Of a stretch of DNA of 64,000 nt, positions 50,001 through 58,056 are shown one piece after another (the stretch's first letter is position 1; each line of letters starts with the position of its first letter). Both the position numbers and the translations under genes were made by a program. The DNA is taken from positions 1,966,501-2,030,500 of the forward strand of contig NZ_CP092480.1 of the NCBI RefSeq assembly GCF_022429645.1. The letters run 5' to 3'. The notes under the pieces were generated by a model, which saw only the letters and a program-made list of their open reading frames with translations, ran no database searches and was not told the DNA's origin. This DNA is from Lutibacter sp. A80 (GTDB lineage Bacteria > Bacteroidota > Bacteroidia > Flavobacteriales > Flavobacteriaceae).

Positions 50001-50756
50001 AGCCATCCATAGCAAACGATTATAAATAACAACACCTTTAAAAGGTATTAATAATTCATTTTGTTCAGCAACGGTCCAATAACGCGTATAATAATTTGCA
50101 GCCTGAGCCCCAAACGGATCTAACAATGCAGAAAGAAATCGATTATCAATATCACGCAATAAACTTTCCGAAACTCCTTGTATTAACATTAACATTACAA
50201 CTACAATAAAGCCAGCAGAAATATTACGGGTAAAAGTTACGGTTGCAAATACAATAGCTCCAAATAAAAATACATTTGGTATTATATAAATTAAATAAGA
50301 ATGCAGGTATGCTATAAACCTAAAGTTACCTACAATTTCTGGGTTTGTTCCTGGAACTCTAAAACCAATAAAAATTCCCAAACCAATAACTAATACAATT
50401 ATAGTAACTATTAAAAATGAACTTAAAAATTTTCCAAATAAGTAATTCGCTTTTGTAAACGGATATGAATATAAAATTGTATGCATTTCGCTCTTAAAAT
50501 CTCTAAAAATAGAGACCCCAATTATAGATGGAAATAGAAAATAAATTAAAATGGTTAGCCCATTAAACATTCCATTTAAATTCATTGGAGAATTTACAAT
50601 TTTTGAAGAACCTGTACTTACCGTAAGTGAATCAAAAATACCTGCTGCACTAGCAGCAGCAAATAGAGCTATCACAAAAAAGATAGCCAAATATATATAA
50701 AATGAAGGTTTTTTAAACCAATATTTTAATTCGTGTTTAAATATTGTAGTAAACAT
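47100..50756 (-). CDS. ABC transporter permease fused to an M1-family aminopeptidase
   Basis: 1,218 residues. The N-terminal half (about 1-590) has some twelve membrane helices in two ABC-2-type permease blocks, each opening like FKHELKYWFKKPSFYIYLA. The C-terminal half (about 600-1,190) is an M1 metallopeptidase with zinc site HELAHQWW (His939, Glu940, His943) and the third ligand Glu963 in MLSESMADY, one residue further than the classical HExxH-x18-E spacing, as in Bacteroidota relatives. The substrate-binding GxMxN motif is not evident in its usual form, so peptide specificity is unclear. The ATPase gene lies 31 bases upstream. The substrate of this ABC-peptidase type is not known; coupling of transport and peptide trimming is an inference. 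Confidence 0.9.
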   Translation of the reverse strand: MFTTIFKHELKYWFKKPSFYIYLAIFFVIALFAAASAAGIFDSLTVSTGSSKIVNSPMNLNGMFNGLTILIYFLFPSIIGVSIFRDFKSEMHTILYSYPFTKANYLFGKFLSSFLIVTIIVLVIGLGIFIGFRVPGTNPEIVGNFRFIAYLHSYLIYIIPNVFLFGAIVFATVTFTRNISAGFIVVVMLMLIQGVSESLLRDIDNRFLSALLDPFGAQAANYYTRYWTVAEQNELLIPFKGVVIYNRLLWMAIATVVFGLVFKYFSFSQNAVTFSFRKQKAARVTKSNFGGITRIELPKVSYNFSFLQNLKTSWRLSNLDFKFIIRSWPFLSILLVGLIFILIMSISLGEISGTKTYPTTWQMLLYPGNTFSLFINILTFLYAGMLVQRGKMTRSNHLIDVTPIPNWTLLLSKFVALLKMQLVLLFVIMLGGIIFQMYRGYYNFEIDQYLYELLVIKFIHFAIWAFLAICIQTLVGNAYLGLFILLVISIGLPFLSFAGIEQSIFKYNQGPGYSYSDMNGYGAFFSSYITYKIYWFFTGIILFIVSALFWVRGLPHSFKERLYIAKKRFKGVYLVGFVVFFVAFLSLGFRIYYENNILNERTSAKERELLQVDWEKKYKKFQNKIQPRIVAVNVNFDIYPKELDFRAEGIYTMVNKSSEKIDSILLNHNNYPSTFTFNKENTLVLEDTIQNFNIYKLENTLFPGDSLQLTFQVKNKPNTFLRIHSDVKENGTFINNKVLFPSLGYVSDGELRDDKVREKYGLPKNELRPFPTDSTALGNTYISNDSDWIDFEATVSTSKDQIAIAPGYLQKEWVKDGRRYFHYKMDSKILNFYAFNSARYEVKKDTWNDVNLEIYYHKGHEYNLDRMLDGMKASLEYNSKYFSPYQHKQARIVEFPRTDGSFAQSFPNTIPFSEGVGFIADVDDSAKGGVDYGFAITVHELAHQWWAHQVIGADVKGATMLSESMADYVKLKVLEHQHGKKKMRKYLKESLDEYLQGRTLEQKRESPLMYNDGQMYIHYKKGSLVFYALSDFIGEENLNAAIKKYVEKVKFQEPPYTTSTEMVEYIKEATPDSLQYVIKDMFETITLYKNRIVDVKSTELEQGKYQVDIEFNVSKYRLSDKGKRIYGEKVGDTLSYKTDKMRKPELSLPLKDYVEIGVFYDEEIDGEKEEVELYLKKHKITSINNKVSIIVNKKPTEVGVDPYNKLIDNNSEDNRREL

Positions 50757-50787
50757 ATGAGTACGTTTTAATTGTTAAAAAAGGAGT

Positions 50788-51681
50788 TTATTCTGAAACT
50801 AAATTTGCTTCATCTTCCTTTAAAGCAATAAAATACACATCGTCTAATTGTGGTTGCGCTGCCATAAAATCTTCTGCAGGTTTTTCAGTTGCAAACACTC
50901 TAATATTTAAGGTATTATCTTGATTATAATTTGAAGACAATACATTGTAATTTGCTTCCATGGCTTCTAAATCATCACGCTCAATTATTTTAGTCCAAAT
51001 CTGCCCTTCAACTTCTTGAGTACAAGTTATTGGTGTAGTATGTTTTAAAACTCTACCGCCATTAACAATTACCATTTCGTTACATAATTCTTTTACATCT
51101 TCTACTATATGCGTTGAAAATATAACGGTACAATTTGTACCTACTTCTCTTAAAACATTTAAAAACCGATGACGTTCAGCAGGATCTAAACCAGCAGTAG
51201 GCTCATCTACTATTATCAATTTTGGGTTATTAAGCAATAGTTGAGCAATTCCAAAACGTTGTTTCATACCACCTGAATAACCTGCTACATTTTTTTTTCG
51301 AACTTCATATAAATTAGTAATTTCTAATACTTCTTTTACCAATTTACTTCTATCTGTTTTTGAAGCTACTCCTTTTAAAGTTGCAAAATAATCCAATAAT
51401 TCTTCTGCAGACATTTTTGGATATACACCAAAAGATTGCGGCAAATATCCTAATACTTTTCTTAAAGCCATTGGATCTTCTAAAACATTAATATCTCCAA
51501 AAGTAATGGTTCCAGAATCTGGACTTTGCAACGTTGCAATGGTTCGCATTAAAGATGATTTTCCTGCTCCATTTGGACCTAAAAGTCCAAACATTCCAGT
51601 TCCAATTTCGAGACTTAAATTATCAATAGCTTTTACACCATTTTTATAGGTTTTAGATAGGTTTTGGATAGTTAACTTCAT
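50788..51681 (-). CDS. ABC transporter ATP-binding protein
   Basis: 297 residues. Walker A GPNGAGKSS near residues 37-45, Q-loop in YLPQSFGVYPKM, ABC signature YSGGMKQR, Walker B LIIVDEPTAGLDP and the switch His in FSTHIVEDV are all present. A C-terminal extension of about 80 residues (from ITCTQEVEGQIW) is typical of DrrA/NatA-type exporters and probably contacts the permease. First gene of a two-gene operon with the permease-M1 fusion. No periplasmic binding protein is nearby, so export or signalling is more likely than uptake. Confidence 0.94.
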   Translation of the reverse strand: MKLTIQNLSKTYKNGVKAIDNLSLEIGTGMFGLLGPNGAGKSSLMRTIATLQSPDSGTITFGDINVLEDPMALRKVLGYLPQSFGVYPKMSAEELLDYFATLKGVASKTDRSKLVKEVLEITNLYEVRKKNVAGYSGGMKQRFGIAQLLLNNPKLIIVDEPTAGLDPAERHRFLNVLREVGTNCTVIFSTHIVEDVKELCNEMVIVNGGRVLKHTTPITCTQEVEGQIWTKIIERDDLEAMEANYNVLSSNYNQDNTLNIRVFATEKPAEDFMAAQPQLDDVYFIALKEDEANLVSE

Positions 51682-51766
51682 ATATATTGTAGCTTTTGCA
51701 ATTAAAATTACAATATAAGTATGTTTTACTTGTAATTTGTTACAAAAAACTAATTATATAAAAAAA

Positions 51767-51796
51767 ACTGCCTGAAAAATGTAATTTTCAGACAGT
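51767..51796 (-). terminator. Rho-independent terminator of the leu operon
   Basis: On the minus strand a 12-bp stem (ACTGTCTGAAAA / TTTTCAGGCAGT, one G-U pair) with a 6-base loop, followed by a run of seven T residues. It lies 25 bases past the leuB stop. T residues also flank the other side, so it may act in both directions, but the plus side has no gene to stop. Confidence 0.8.
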
Positions 51797-51820
51797 TTTT
51801 ATAAATTTAAAATATTTTAC

Positions 51821-52876
51821 TTATACGTTAGCTGCTAACCAATCTCCTACTTCACTTGTTCCAAAAGCTTTTCCACCATCGGCTAAATCTTCGGTTACAA
51901 CACCTTCATTTAATGCTTTATTTACAACTTCTCTAATTGCTTTTCCTTCATCATGTAAACCAAAGTTTTCAAACATCATAGCAGCAGATAAAACTGTAGC
52001 CATTGGATTAGCAATATTTAATCCTGTTGCCTGTGGATATGAACCGTGAATTGGTTCAAATAAGCCAATATCAGAACCTAAAGATGCTGAAGGCATTAAT
52101 CCCATAGATCCAGAAATTACAGAAGCTTCATCAGTTAAAATATCTCCAAATAAATTTTCAGTAATTAATACATCATAACTATTAGGCCATTGAACTAAAC
52201 GCATTGCAACAGCATCTACAAACTCATAAGAAACCTCTACTTCTGGGTAATCTTTCTCCATTGCTTGTACTGTTTCTCTCCACAAACGAGATGTTTCTAA
52301 AACGTTGGCTTTATCTACACAACATAATTTTTTAGAACGTGTCATTGCTAATTCAAATCCTTTTTTAGCCAAACGTTGTACTTCTTCTCTGGTATAAACA
52401 CAATTATCATAAGCCGTTTCTCCTTCATCTCTTCTTCCTTTTTCACCAAAGTAAATACCTCCTGTTAATTCTCTTAAAAAAACTAAGTCAGTACCTTCAA
52501 TACGTTCTTTTTTTAAAGGTGATTTTTCTAATAATGAAGGAAATGTGAATGTAGGACGTACATTGGCAAATAAACCTAAAGCTTTACGCATTTTTAATAA
52601 ACCTTGCTCTGGACGAACTTTTGCTGATGGATCATTATCAAAACGTGGGTGACCAATTGCTCCAAACAATACAGCATCTGAATTTTTACAAATTTCATGT
52701 GTTTCATCTGGGTAAGGTTCTCCAACGGCATCAATAGCAGCTGCACCTGTTAATGCAGGTTTCCAATTAATTTCGTGGTTAAATTTTTCTGCAACAACAT
52801 CACAAACTTTTACAGCTTGATCTATTACTTCTGGTCCAATACCGTCTCCTGCTAAAAGTGCTATATTTAATTTCAT
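51821..52876 (-). CDS. leuB: 3-isopropylmalate dehydrogenase
   Basis: Oxidises and decarboxylates (2R,3S)-3-isopropylmalate to 4-methyl-2-oxopentanoate with NAD+, third step of leucine synthesis. 351 residues: LLAGDGIGPEVI opening, substrate-binding RPEQGLLKMRKALGLFANVRP around the family arginines, FLRELTGGIYFGEKGR, the catalytic Tyr in YTREEVQRLAKKGFE, Lys in CCVDKANVLETSRLWRE, and the NAD site EPIHGSYPQATG followed by NPMATVLSAAMM. All key residues present. Last gene of leuC-leuD-leuA-leuB, followed by a terminator. Confidence 0.96.
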   Translation of the reverse strand: MKLNIALLAGDGIGPEVIDQAVKVCDVVAEKFNHEINWKPALTGAAAIDAVGEPYPDETHEICKNSDAVLFGAIGHPRFDNDPSAKVRPEQGLLKMRKALGLFANVRPTFTFPSLLEKSPLKKERIEGTDLVFLRELTGGIYFGEKGRRDEGETAYDNCVYTREEVQRLAKKGFELAMTRSKKLCCVDKANVLETSRLWRETVQAMEKDYPEVEVSYEFVDAVAMRLVQWPNSYDVLITENLFGDILTDEASVISGSMGLMPSASLGSDIGLFEPIHGSYPQATGLNIANPMATVLSAAMMFENFGLHDEGKAIREVVNKALNEGVVTEDLADGGKAFGTSEVGDWLAANV

Positions 52877-52950
52877 TTTTCTTTAATTTTATTTCTTATT
52901 TTATTCTTTAATATCCCGTATTTTGATGCTACTGAACCATCAACTTAAAT

Positions 52951-54471
52951 CTACTTAATATTCAACATTTTTTGAGTGGCTTTAATTGCAGAAACAGTTT
53001 GATCTGAATCTAAACCTCTTGTTATAAATTTTTTACTTTCTGTTTCCCAAGTAATAATAGTTTCACATAATGCATCTGCAGTACTTCCTGGAGGAATTCT
53101 AACTGCATAATCTATTAATTTAGGTAAACTAATATTTTCTTTTTTGTATATTTTTTTAAGCGCATTCATAAAAGCATCAAACTGACCATCACCGGTAGCG
53201 TGCTCTTCAAACAATTCATTATCAATTTTAACCAATATTGTTGATGAAGGTTTTAAACCTTTAGAATGTGTTAAAACATAGGATTCTACACTTATTCTTT
53301 CTTGGTATAAATTACTATTTAAAACATCAGAAATAATAAAAGGTAAATCTTCTTTAGTAACCAGTTCTTTTTTATCACCTAGCTCAATAATTCGTTGCGT
53401 AACCTTTTTTAAATCTTCATCATTTAATTGTAAGCCTAATTCTTGTAAATTCTTTTCAATATTTGCTTTACCTGAAGTTTTTCCTAAAGCATATTTACGT
53501 TTTCTACCAAAACGCTCGGGCATTAAATCGTTAAAATACAGGTTATTTTTATTGTCACCATCTGCGTGAATTCCGGCTGTTTGTGTAAATACATTATCAC
53601 CTACAACTGGTTTATTTGAAGGAATTCTAATTCCTGAAAAGGATTCAATTATTTTACTAACCGAAAACAACGACGTTTCTTTTACTTGAATTTCAACTTC
53701 GTCTTTAAAGAAATCATTAATTACCGCAACCACACTTGCCATTGGTGCATTTCCGGCACGTTCACCCATTCCGTTTACAGTTAAATGCAAACCTTTTGCA
53801 CCAGCTTTAATAGCCTCCATAACATTTGCAACGCTTAAATCGTAATCGTTATGTGCATGAAAATCAAAATGAACTGTTGGGTATTTTTTAGTTATTTGTG
53901 AAAAATAATCGAATGTTTGATTATGAGTTAATACTCCTAAAGTATCTGGCAATAAAATTCTTTCGATAGGAAGTGTTACCAAAAAGTCTAAAAACTGAAA
54001 AACATATTCTGGAGAATTATGCATTCCATTACTCCAATCTTCTAGATAAACATTGGTTTTAATACCTGAATTTTGAGCTAATTCTACAACTTCTTTTATT
54101 TCAGAAAAATGTTGTTCTGGAGTTTTTTTTAGTTGATGTTTTAAATGATTTAAAGAACCTTTAGTCAATAAATTTTGAACCTTAGCACCTGCATCATGCA
54201 TCCAATCTATAGATTTTCCACCGTCAACAAATGTTAACATTTCTACACGATCTATATATCCATTATTACCTGCCCAATCGGTAATTGCTTTTACTGCTTG
54301 CAATTCTCCTTTTGAAACTCTTGCAGAAGCAACTTCAATTCTATCAACACCCAATTCTTCTAACAACAATTTTGCAATAGTTAATTTTTCCGCTGTTGGA
54401 AAAGAGACTCCAGAGGTTTGTTCACCATCACGGAGTGTGGTGTCCATTATTTCAATTTTTCTTTTTTTCAT
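52951..54471 (-). CDS. leuA: 2-isopropylmalate synthase-family enzyme (LeuA, possibly citramalate synthase)
   Basis: 506 residues from ATG 54471; a frame extension to 54495 falls within a dispersed repeat and is rejected. DRE-TIM barrel: IMDTTLRDGEQTSGVSF (catalytic Arg and Asp), HFDFHAHNDYDLSVANVMEA with the HxH metal ligands, and GLHLTVNGMGERAGNAPM. The C-terminal part (about 385-506, RISVESYVLTHS; STADALCETIITWE) is a LeuA regulatory (allosteric) domain. Makes (2S)-2-isopropylmalate from acetyl-CoA and 2-oxoisovalerate if a true LeuA. The family also contains (R)-citramalate synthases, and flavobacteria often have a second, shorter LeuA elsewhere, so the substrate is uncertain. Its place between leuD and leuB supports the leucine pathway. 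Confidence 0.83.
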   Translation of the reverse strand: MKKRKIEIMDTTLRDGEQTSGVSFPTAEKLTIAKLLLEELGVDRIEVASARVSKGELQAVKAITDWAGNNGYIDRVEMLTFVDGGKSIDWMHDAGAKVQNLLTKGSLNHLKHQLKKTPEQHFSEIKEVVELAQNSGIKTNVYLEDWSNGMHNSPEYVFQFLDFLVTLPIERILLPDTLGVLTHNQTFDYFSQITKKYPTVHFDFHAHNDYDLSVANVMEAIKAGAKGLHLTVNGMGERAGNAPMASVVAVINDFFKDEVEIQVKETSLFSVSKIIESFSGIRIPSNKPVVGDNVFTQTAGIHADGDNKNNLYFNDLMPERFGRKRKYALGKTSGKANIEKNLQELGLQLNDEDLKKVTQRIIELGDKKELVTKEDLPFIISDVLNSNLYQERISVESYVLTHSKGLKPSSTILVKIDNELFEEHATGDGQFDAFMNALKKIYKKENISLPKLIDYAVRIPPGSTADALCETIITWETESKKFITRGLDSDQTVSAIKATQKMLNIK

Positions 54472-54490
54472 TTTTAAAACACCATTTAAT

Positions 54491-54560
54491 GTCATTTCGA
54501 GCGCAGTCGAGAAATCTTTACTTCTAAATTATTAAACATTTCGACTGCGCTCAATGTGAC
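54491..54560. repeat. REP-like dispersed inverted repeat between leuD and leuA
   Basis: GTCATTTCGAGCGCAGTCGA (54491-54510) and TTCGACTGCGCTCAATGTGAC (in 54540-54560) share a perfect 12-base core GAGCGCAGTCGA in inverted orientation, about 28 bases apart. This TCGAGCGCAGTCGA-type palindrome is a dispersed intergenic element of many Bacteroidota genomes. Here it lies within the leu operon transcript, so it would form a strong RNA hairpin just before leuA. Confidence 0.8.
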
Positions 54561-54589
54561 AATTTAGCTATTTCAATTTCATTTTTATT

Positions 54590-55186
54590 TTAAAAAGGTC
54601 GTTTTTCAGCAAACGCTTTAATTTCAGATTTCATTTTTGATAAATAGTCGATATCATCAAAACCATTTAGCATATTCTCTTTTTTGTACTCATTAATTTC
54701 AAAAGACTCTTGTTCTCCAGAAACTAATAGCGTAATTGTTTGTTTTGGTAAATCTATTTCAATTTCGGTATTTGGATCAGCTTCTATTGCTTTAAAAATT
54801 TTGTCTAAAAATTCAGCACTAACCTGCACAGGTAATACTCCAATATTTAAACAATTCCCTCTAAAAATATCTGCAAAAAAACTAGAAACCACACAACGGA
54901 ATCCATAGTCGTACACTGCCCAAGCAGCGTGTTCTCTTGAAGATCCAGAACCAAAGTTTTTACCTCCAACTAATATTTTTCCTTTATAAATTGGATTGTT
55001 AAATACAAATGATTCTTTTGGAGTATTATCTGCATTGTATCTCCAATCTCTAAAAAGGTTATCCCCAAATCCTTCACGTTTTGTCGCTTTTAAAAAACGA
55101 GCAGGAATAATTTGATCTGTATCTACGTTTTCAATTGGTAATGGAACCGCTGTACTTTTTAATATTTCGAATTTATCGTAAGCCAT
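54590..55186 (-). CDS. leuD: 3-isopropylmalate dehydratase small subunit
   Basis: With LeuC isomerises 2-isopropylmalate to 3-isopropylmalate. 198 residues, normal for LeuD: VPLPIENVDTDQIIPARFLK near the start, the swivelling-domain motif GKNFGSGSSREHAAWAV (substrate-binding Ser/Arg loop), and FRGNCLNIGVLPV. Lies 88 bases downstream of leuC and 118 upstream of leuA, all one strand and under the leuC promoter. No sign of damage. Confidence 0.96.
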   Translation of the reverse strand: MAYDKFEILKSTAVPLPIENVDTDQIIPARFLKATKREGFGDNLFRDWRYNADNTPKESFVFNNPIYKGKILVGGKNFGSGSSREHAAWAVYDYGFRCVVSSFFADIFRGNCLNIGVLPVQVSAEFLDKIFKAIEADPNTEIEIDLPKQTITLLVSGEQESFEINEYKKENMLNGFDDIDYLSKMKSEIKAFAEKRPF

Positions 55187-55274
55187 TTTGTTTAGTTTTT
55201 AATTATTGGTTTTAATTGTTAGTTACAAGTAAAGCCAACACATAATTTTTAATTTTTAATTATCAATATGTTAA

Positions 55275-56669
55275 TTAAAGTAATGTTCTTGGATCAGTTA
55301 CAACTCCGGTTACAGCTGTAGCAGCAGCAACTAACGGACTTGCTAACAATGTTTTTGATCCTGGACCTTGACGTCCTTCAAAGTTTCTATTTGATGTACT
55401 TACTGCAACTTTACCTGCAGGAATTTTATCATCATTCATTGCTAAACAAGCTGAACATCCAGGCTCTCGCAATACAAATCCGGCTTGATTGAAAATATCC
55501 AATAAACCTTCTTCTTTTATTTTTGCTTCAACAATATGCGAACCTGGCACTAACCAAGCTGTTATATTATCTGCTTTTTTTCTTCCTTTAACTATAGATG
55601 CAAATGCTCTAAAGTCTTCAATTCTACCATTTGTACAACTTCCAATAAACACATAATCTACTGGTTTTCCTATCATAGACTCACCTTCCGCAAATCCCAT
55701 ATAATCTAAGGATTTTTTATAAGTAGCCGCACCACCTTCAACCTGATCTGCAGTAGGGATATTATTTGAAATTCCTGTTCCCATTCCTGGATTTGTACCG
55801 TAAGTAATCATCGGTTCAATTTCTGCGGCATCAAATGTAAACTCTTTATCAAAAACTGCATCTGCATCTGTATAAAGTGTTTCCCAATATTCCATTGCAG
55901 TATCCCAAGCTTCTCCTTTTGGAGCAAACTGACGTCCTTTTACATATTCAAACGTTTTTTCGTCTGGAGCAATCATACCTCCACGAGCACCCATTTCTAT
56001 ACTTAAATTACAAACAGTCATACGTCCTTCCATAGACATTTGCTTAAACACATCACCGGCATATTCAACAAAATAACCTGTTGCACCAGAAGTAGTTAAT
56101 TTAGAAATAATAAATAACGCAACATCTTTTGGAGTAACTCCTAAACCAAGTTCACCGTTAATAGTAATACGCATTTTTTTAGGTTTTGGTTGCATAATAC
56201 ATTGCGAACTCAATACCATTTCAACTTCTGAAGTTCCAATACCAAAAGCAATTGCCCCAAAAGCACCGTGTGTAGATGTATGTGAATCACCACAAACAAT
56301 AGTTGCTCCTGGTAATGTAATTCCGTATTCCGGACCAACAACATGTACTATCCCGTTTTGTTGGTGACCTAAGCCCCAATGAGAAATACCATATTCAGCA
56401 GAATTTTCTTCTAAAGCTTTTAATTGATTTGCCGATAAAGGATCTTCAACTGGTAAATGTTGGTTTATTGTTGGTGTATTATGATCTGCAGTAGCAAAGG
56501 TACGCTCTGAAAATAATACTGTATTATTTCTTTCTTTTAATCCTAAAAAAGCTACAGGACTTGTAACTTCGTGAATTAAATGTCTATCTATAAAAAACAC
56601 ATCTGGTCCATCTTTAATTTTACGAACAACATGCGAATCCCAAACTTTGTCAAATAATGTAGTACTCAT
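55275..56669 (-). CDS. leuC: 3-isopropylmalate dehydratase large subunit
   Basis: Aconitase-type subunit that holds a [4Fe-4S] cluster. 464 residues. Seen: [11 protein letters not shown] opening, [27 protein letters not shown], and the three cluster cysteines in [13 protein letters not shown] and GCSACLAMN. Full length. First gene of the leucine operon, preceded by a textbook Bacteroidota promoter at 56736-56765. No leader peptide with a leucine codon run is seen in the short untranslated leader, so attenuation by that route is unlikely. Confidence 0.97.
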   Translation of the reverse strand: MSTTLFDKVWDSHVVRKIKDGPDVFFIDRHLIHEVTSPVAFLGLKERNNTVLFSERTFATADHNTPTINQHLPVEDPLSANQLKALEENSAEYGISHWGLGHQQNGIVHVVGPEYGITLPGATIVCGDSHTSTHGAFGAIAFGIGTSEVEMVLSSQCIMQPKPKKMRITINGELGLGVTPKDVALFIISKLTTSGATGYFVEYAGDVFKQMSMEGRMTVCNLSIEMGARGGMIAPDEKTFEYVKGRQFAPKGEAWDTAMEYWETLYTDADAVFDKEFTFDAAEIEPMITYGTNPGMGTGISNNIPTADQVEGGAATYKKSLDYMGFAEGESMIGKPVDYVFIGSCTNGRIEDFRAFASIVKGRKKADNITAWLVPGSHIVEAKIKEEGLLDIFNQAGFVLREPGCSACLAMNDDKIPAGKVAVSTSNRNFEGRQGPGSKTLLASPLVAAATAVTGVVTDPRTLL

Positions 56670-56735
56670 TTAAATTTTTTTTTGTTTTTGTTTGATACAA
56701 ATAGGACTAAGCACCCTATTATGTACGAATGGTTG

Positions 56736-56765
56736 CAAATTTAAAAAAATCTATTATGATGTCAA
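56736..56765 (-). promoter_or_regulatory. Promoter of the leuCDAB operon
   Basis: Minus-strand TTG (56765-56763), exactly 19 bases, then TAAATTTG (56743-56736): a perfect -33/-7 pair. Transcription would start near 56729, about 60 bases before the leuC ATG. Confidence 0.75.
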
Positions 56766-57239
56766 TTTTATTATTTTATATATACGATACCCAAAGAGTT
56801 TATTTTTAGAAGTATTAATTTAACTCGTTTTAATTATACATTTCATAATTGTATAAATCCAAATTTTAAACATCTATAAATTATATTTTAAACCAATTCT
56901 TACTCCCTTTCAAATTTTGATAATTTAACACATTCAATAGCCTTTAATGCTCTAATTTTAAAAATAGTTTAAAATTAAATGTGCTTTTGTTATTTTTTGA
57001 CAACAATCAGTTCATATTGAAGTTTTCTCTAAATATTTTTTTTAAAACAATCCAATTGAAAAACACCTTAATTTTATGTAAAAAAATATAGAATTGTTTA
57101 ATTGAATACTACGATATCCAATACTAAATTAAGGTTTTAAAATCTGCTAAACTTTTTATATAAAATCTAAAATAAACAACCGTTTTAGTAGTGTTAGAAA
57201 CGTTAAAGATTTTAATTATTGATCATTTCAATTTTTATT
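56766..57239. other. AT-rich intergenic region between divergent leuC and the DUF134 unit
   Basis: About 470 bases without a coding frame. One 10-bp inverted repeat, ACCTTAATTT (57065-57074) and AAATTAAGGT (57126-57135), separated by 51 bases. No further promoter match recognised apart from those listed at either end. Confidence 0.45.
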
Positions 57240-57263
57240 ATGAGAATATTCTCATTATCTTTG
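57240..57263 (+). promoter_or_regulatory. Perfect 16-bp palindromic operator abutting a -7 element
   Basis: ATGAGAATATTCTCAT (57240-57255) is a perfect palindrome, directly followed by TATCTTTG (57256-57263), a good -7 element, 31 bases before the DUF134 start. The palindrome fills the spacer next to the -7 box, where a bound protein would block RNA polymerase. No TTG lies at the usual -33 distance, so the promoter may need an activator or be weak. The DUF134 protein encoded next is the obvious candidate for binding; a metal- or redox-sensing regulator is the alternative. Confidence 0.6.
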
Positions 57264-57294
57264 AACAAAAATTAGAATAGAATTTACATACTGT

Positions 57295-57714
57295 ATGCCT
57301 CCTAAAAGAAAACTCAGAAAAATTGTAACGCCTCCAAATTTTAAAGGATATAAACCTTATGGAACTACAAAAAAATCGATTGATTCAATTGAATTACTTT
57401 ATGAAGAATATGAAGCTATAAAACTAGCAGATTATAAATTTATGACACATTTAGAAGCTAGTAAATTAATGGGAATATCGAGAGCTACATTTGCCCGAAT
57501 TTACGAAACAGGAAGAAGAAAAATAGCAAAAGCACTGGTTGAAACACGTGAAATTAAAACCGTTTTTGGAAATGCTGCTCTAGATAAAAGTTGGTATATA
57601 TGTCACAACTGCAATGCTAAATTTACCATTCCAAAAACTATCGAAAACTATAATTGTCCAATGTGTGCATCTAATAATTTTGAAGCTGCAGCAGTATTAA
57701 ATAAAAAACTATGA
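57295..57714 (+). CDS. DUF134 (COG1342) helix-turn-helix protein with zinc ribbon
   Basis: 139 residues, MPPKRKLRKIVTPPNFKGYKP opening typical of DUF134. A sigma-70 region-4-like helix-turn-helix occupies about residues 40-85 (LYEEYEAIKLADYKFMTHLE, then ASKLMGISRATFARIYETGR). The C-terminal extension carries two CxxC pairs, CHNC and CPMC, spaced as in a zinc ribbon. Probably a DNA-binding regulator. It overlaps the next gene by four bases (ATGA), and a palindrome sits just upstream, suggesting autoregulation. DUF134 proteins are often encoded beside NifX-like proteins, as here, but their function has not been worked out. Confidence 0.85.
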   Translation: MPPKRKLRKIVTPPNFKGYKPYGTTKKSIDSIELLYEEYEAIKLADYKFMTHLEASKLMGISRATFARIYETGRRKIAKALVETREIKTVFGNAALDKSWYICHNCNAKFTIPKTIENYNCPMCASNNFEAAAVLNKKL

Positions 57715-58049
57715 AAACAATTATAAGCGCTACAGGAAACAATATAAATTCTCAATTCGATTTACGATTTGGAAGAGCACCCTATTTTTGTGTGATTGAG
57801 AACGGCAATTTAGAGCACGTTACATTTTATAAAAATCACATTTTAAACTCCGAAAAAGATGCAGGCATTAGTGCCGCAAAAAATGCTTTAAAATTAAAAG
57901 CAACTAAAATTATTTCCGGTGAATATGGAAATCATTCTAAAAAAATACTAGATGCAAACAACATTCAACTAATTATGATTAGCGAAGAAAATTGCACAAT
58001 TAAAGATATTCTAGACCGTCTAAAAAACAAACAAAATAAAACAAATTAA
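57711..58049 (+). CDS. NifX/NafY-like dinitrogenase FeMo-cofactor-domain protein (COG1433)
   Basis: 112 residues with the single alpha/beta domain of the NifB/NifX/NafY family: KTIISATGNNINSQFDLRFGRAPYFCVI at the start, then ISAAKNALKLKATKIISGEYG and the closing strand IQLIMISEE. Family members carry iron-molybdenum or iron-sulfur cofactor precursors. There are no nif genes in the window, so nitrogen fixation is not implied; small stand-alone members occur widely in non-fixers. Overlaps DUF134 by four bases and precedes ribA by seven, so the three are one operon. Confidence 0.85.
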   Translation: MKTIISATGNNINSQFDLRFGRAPYFCVIENGNLEHVTFYKNHILNSEKDAGISAAKNALKLKATKIISGEYGNHSKKILDANNIQLIMISEENCTIKDILDRLKNKQNKTN

Positions 58050-58056
58050 TATAAAA

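Noticed and set aside
54472-54495. Longer leuA start
   Set aside because: Coding would begin within the REP-like element; MKKRKIEIMDTT is the family start.
57711-58049. Nitrogen-fixation locus
   Set aside because: Only a small NifX-like domain is present; no nifHDK, nifB or nifE/N.
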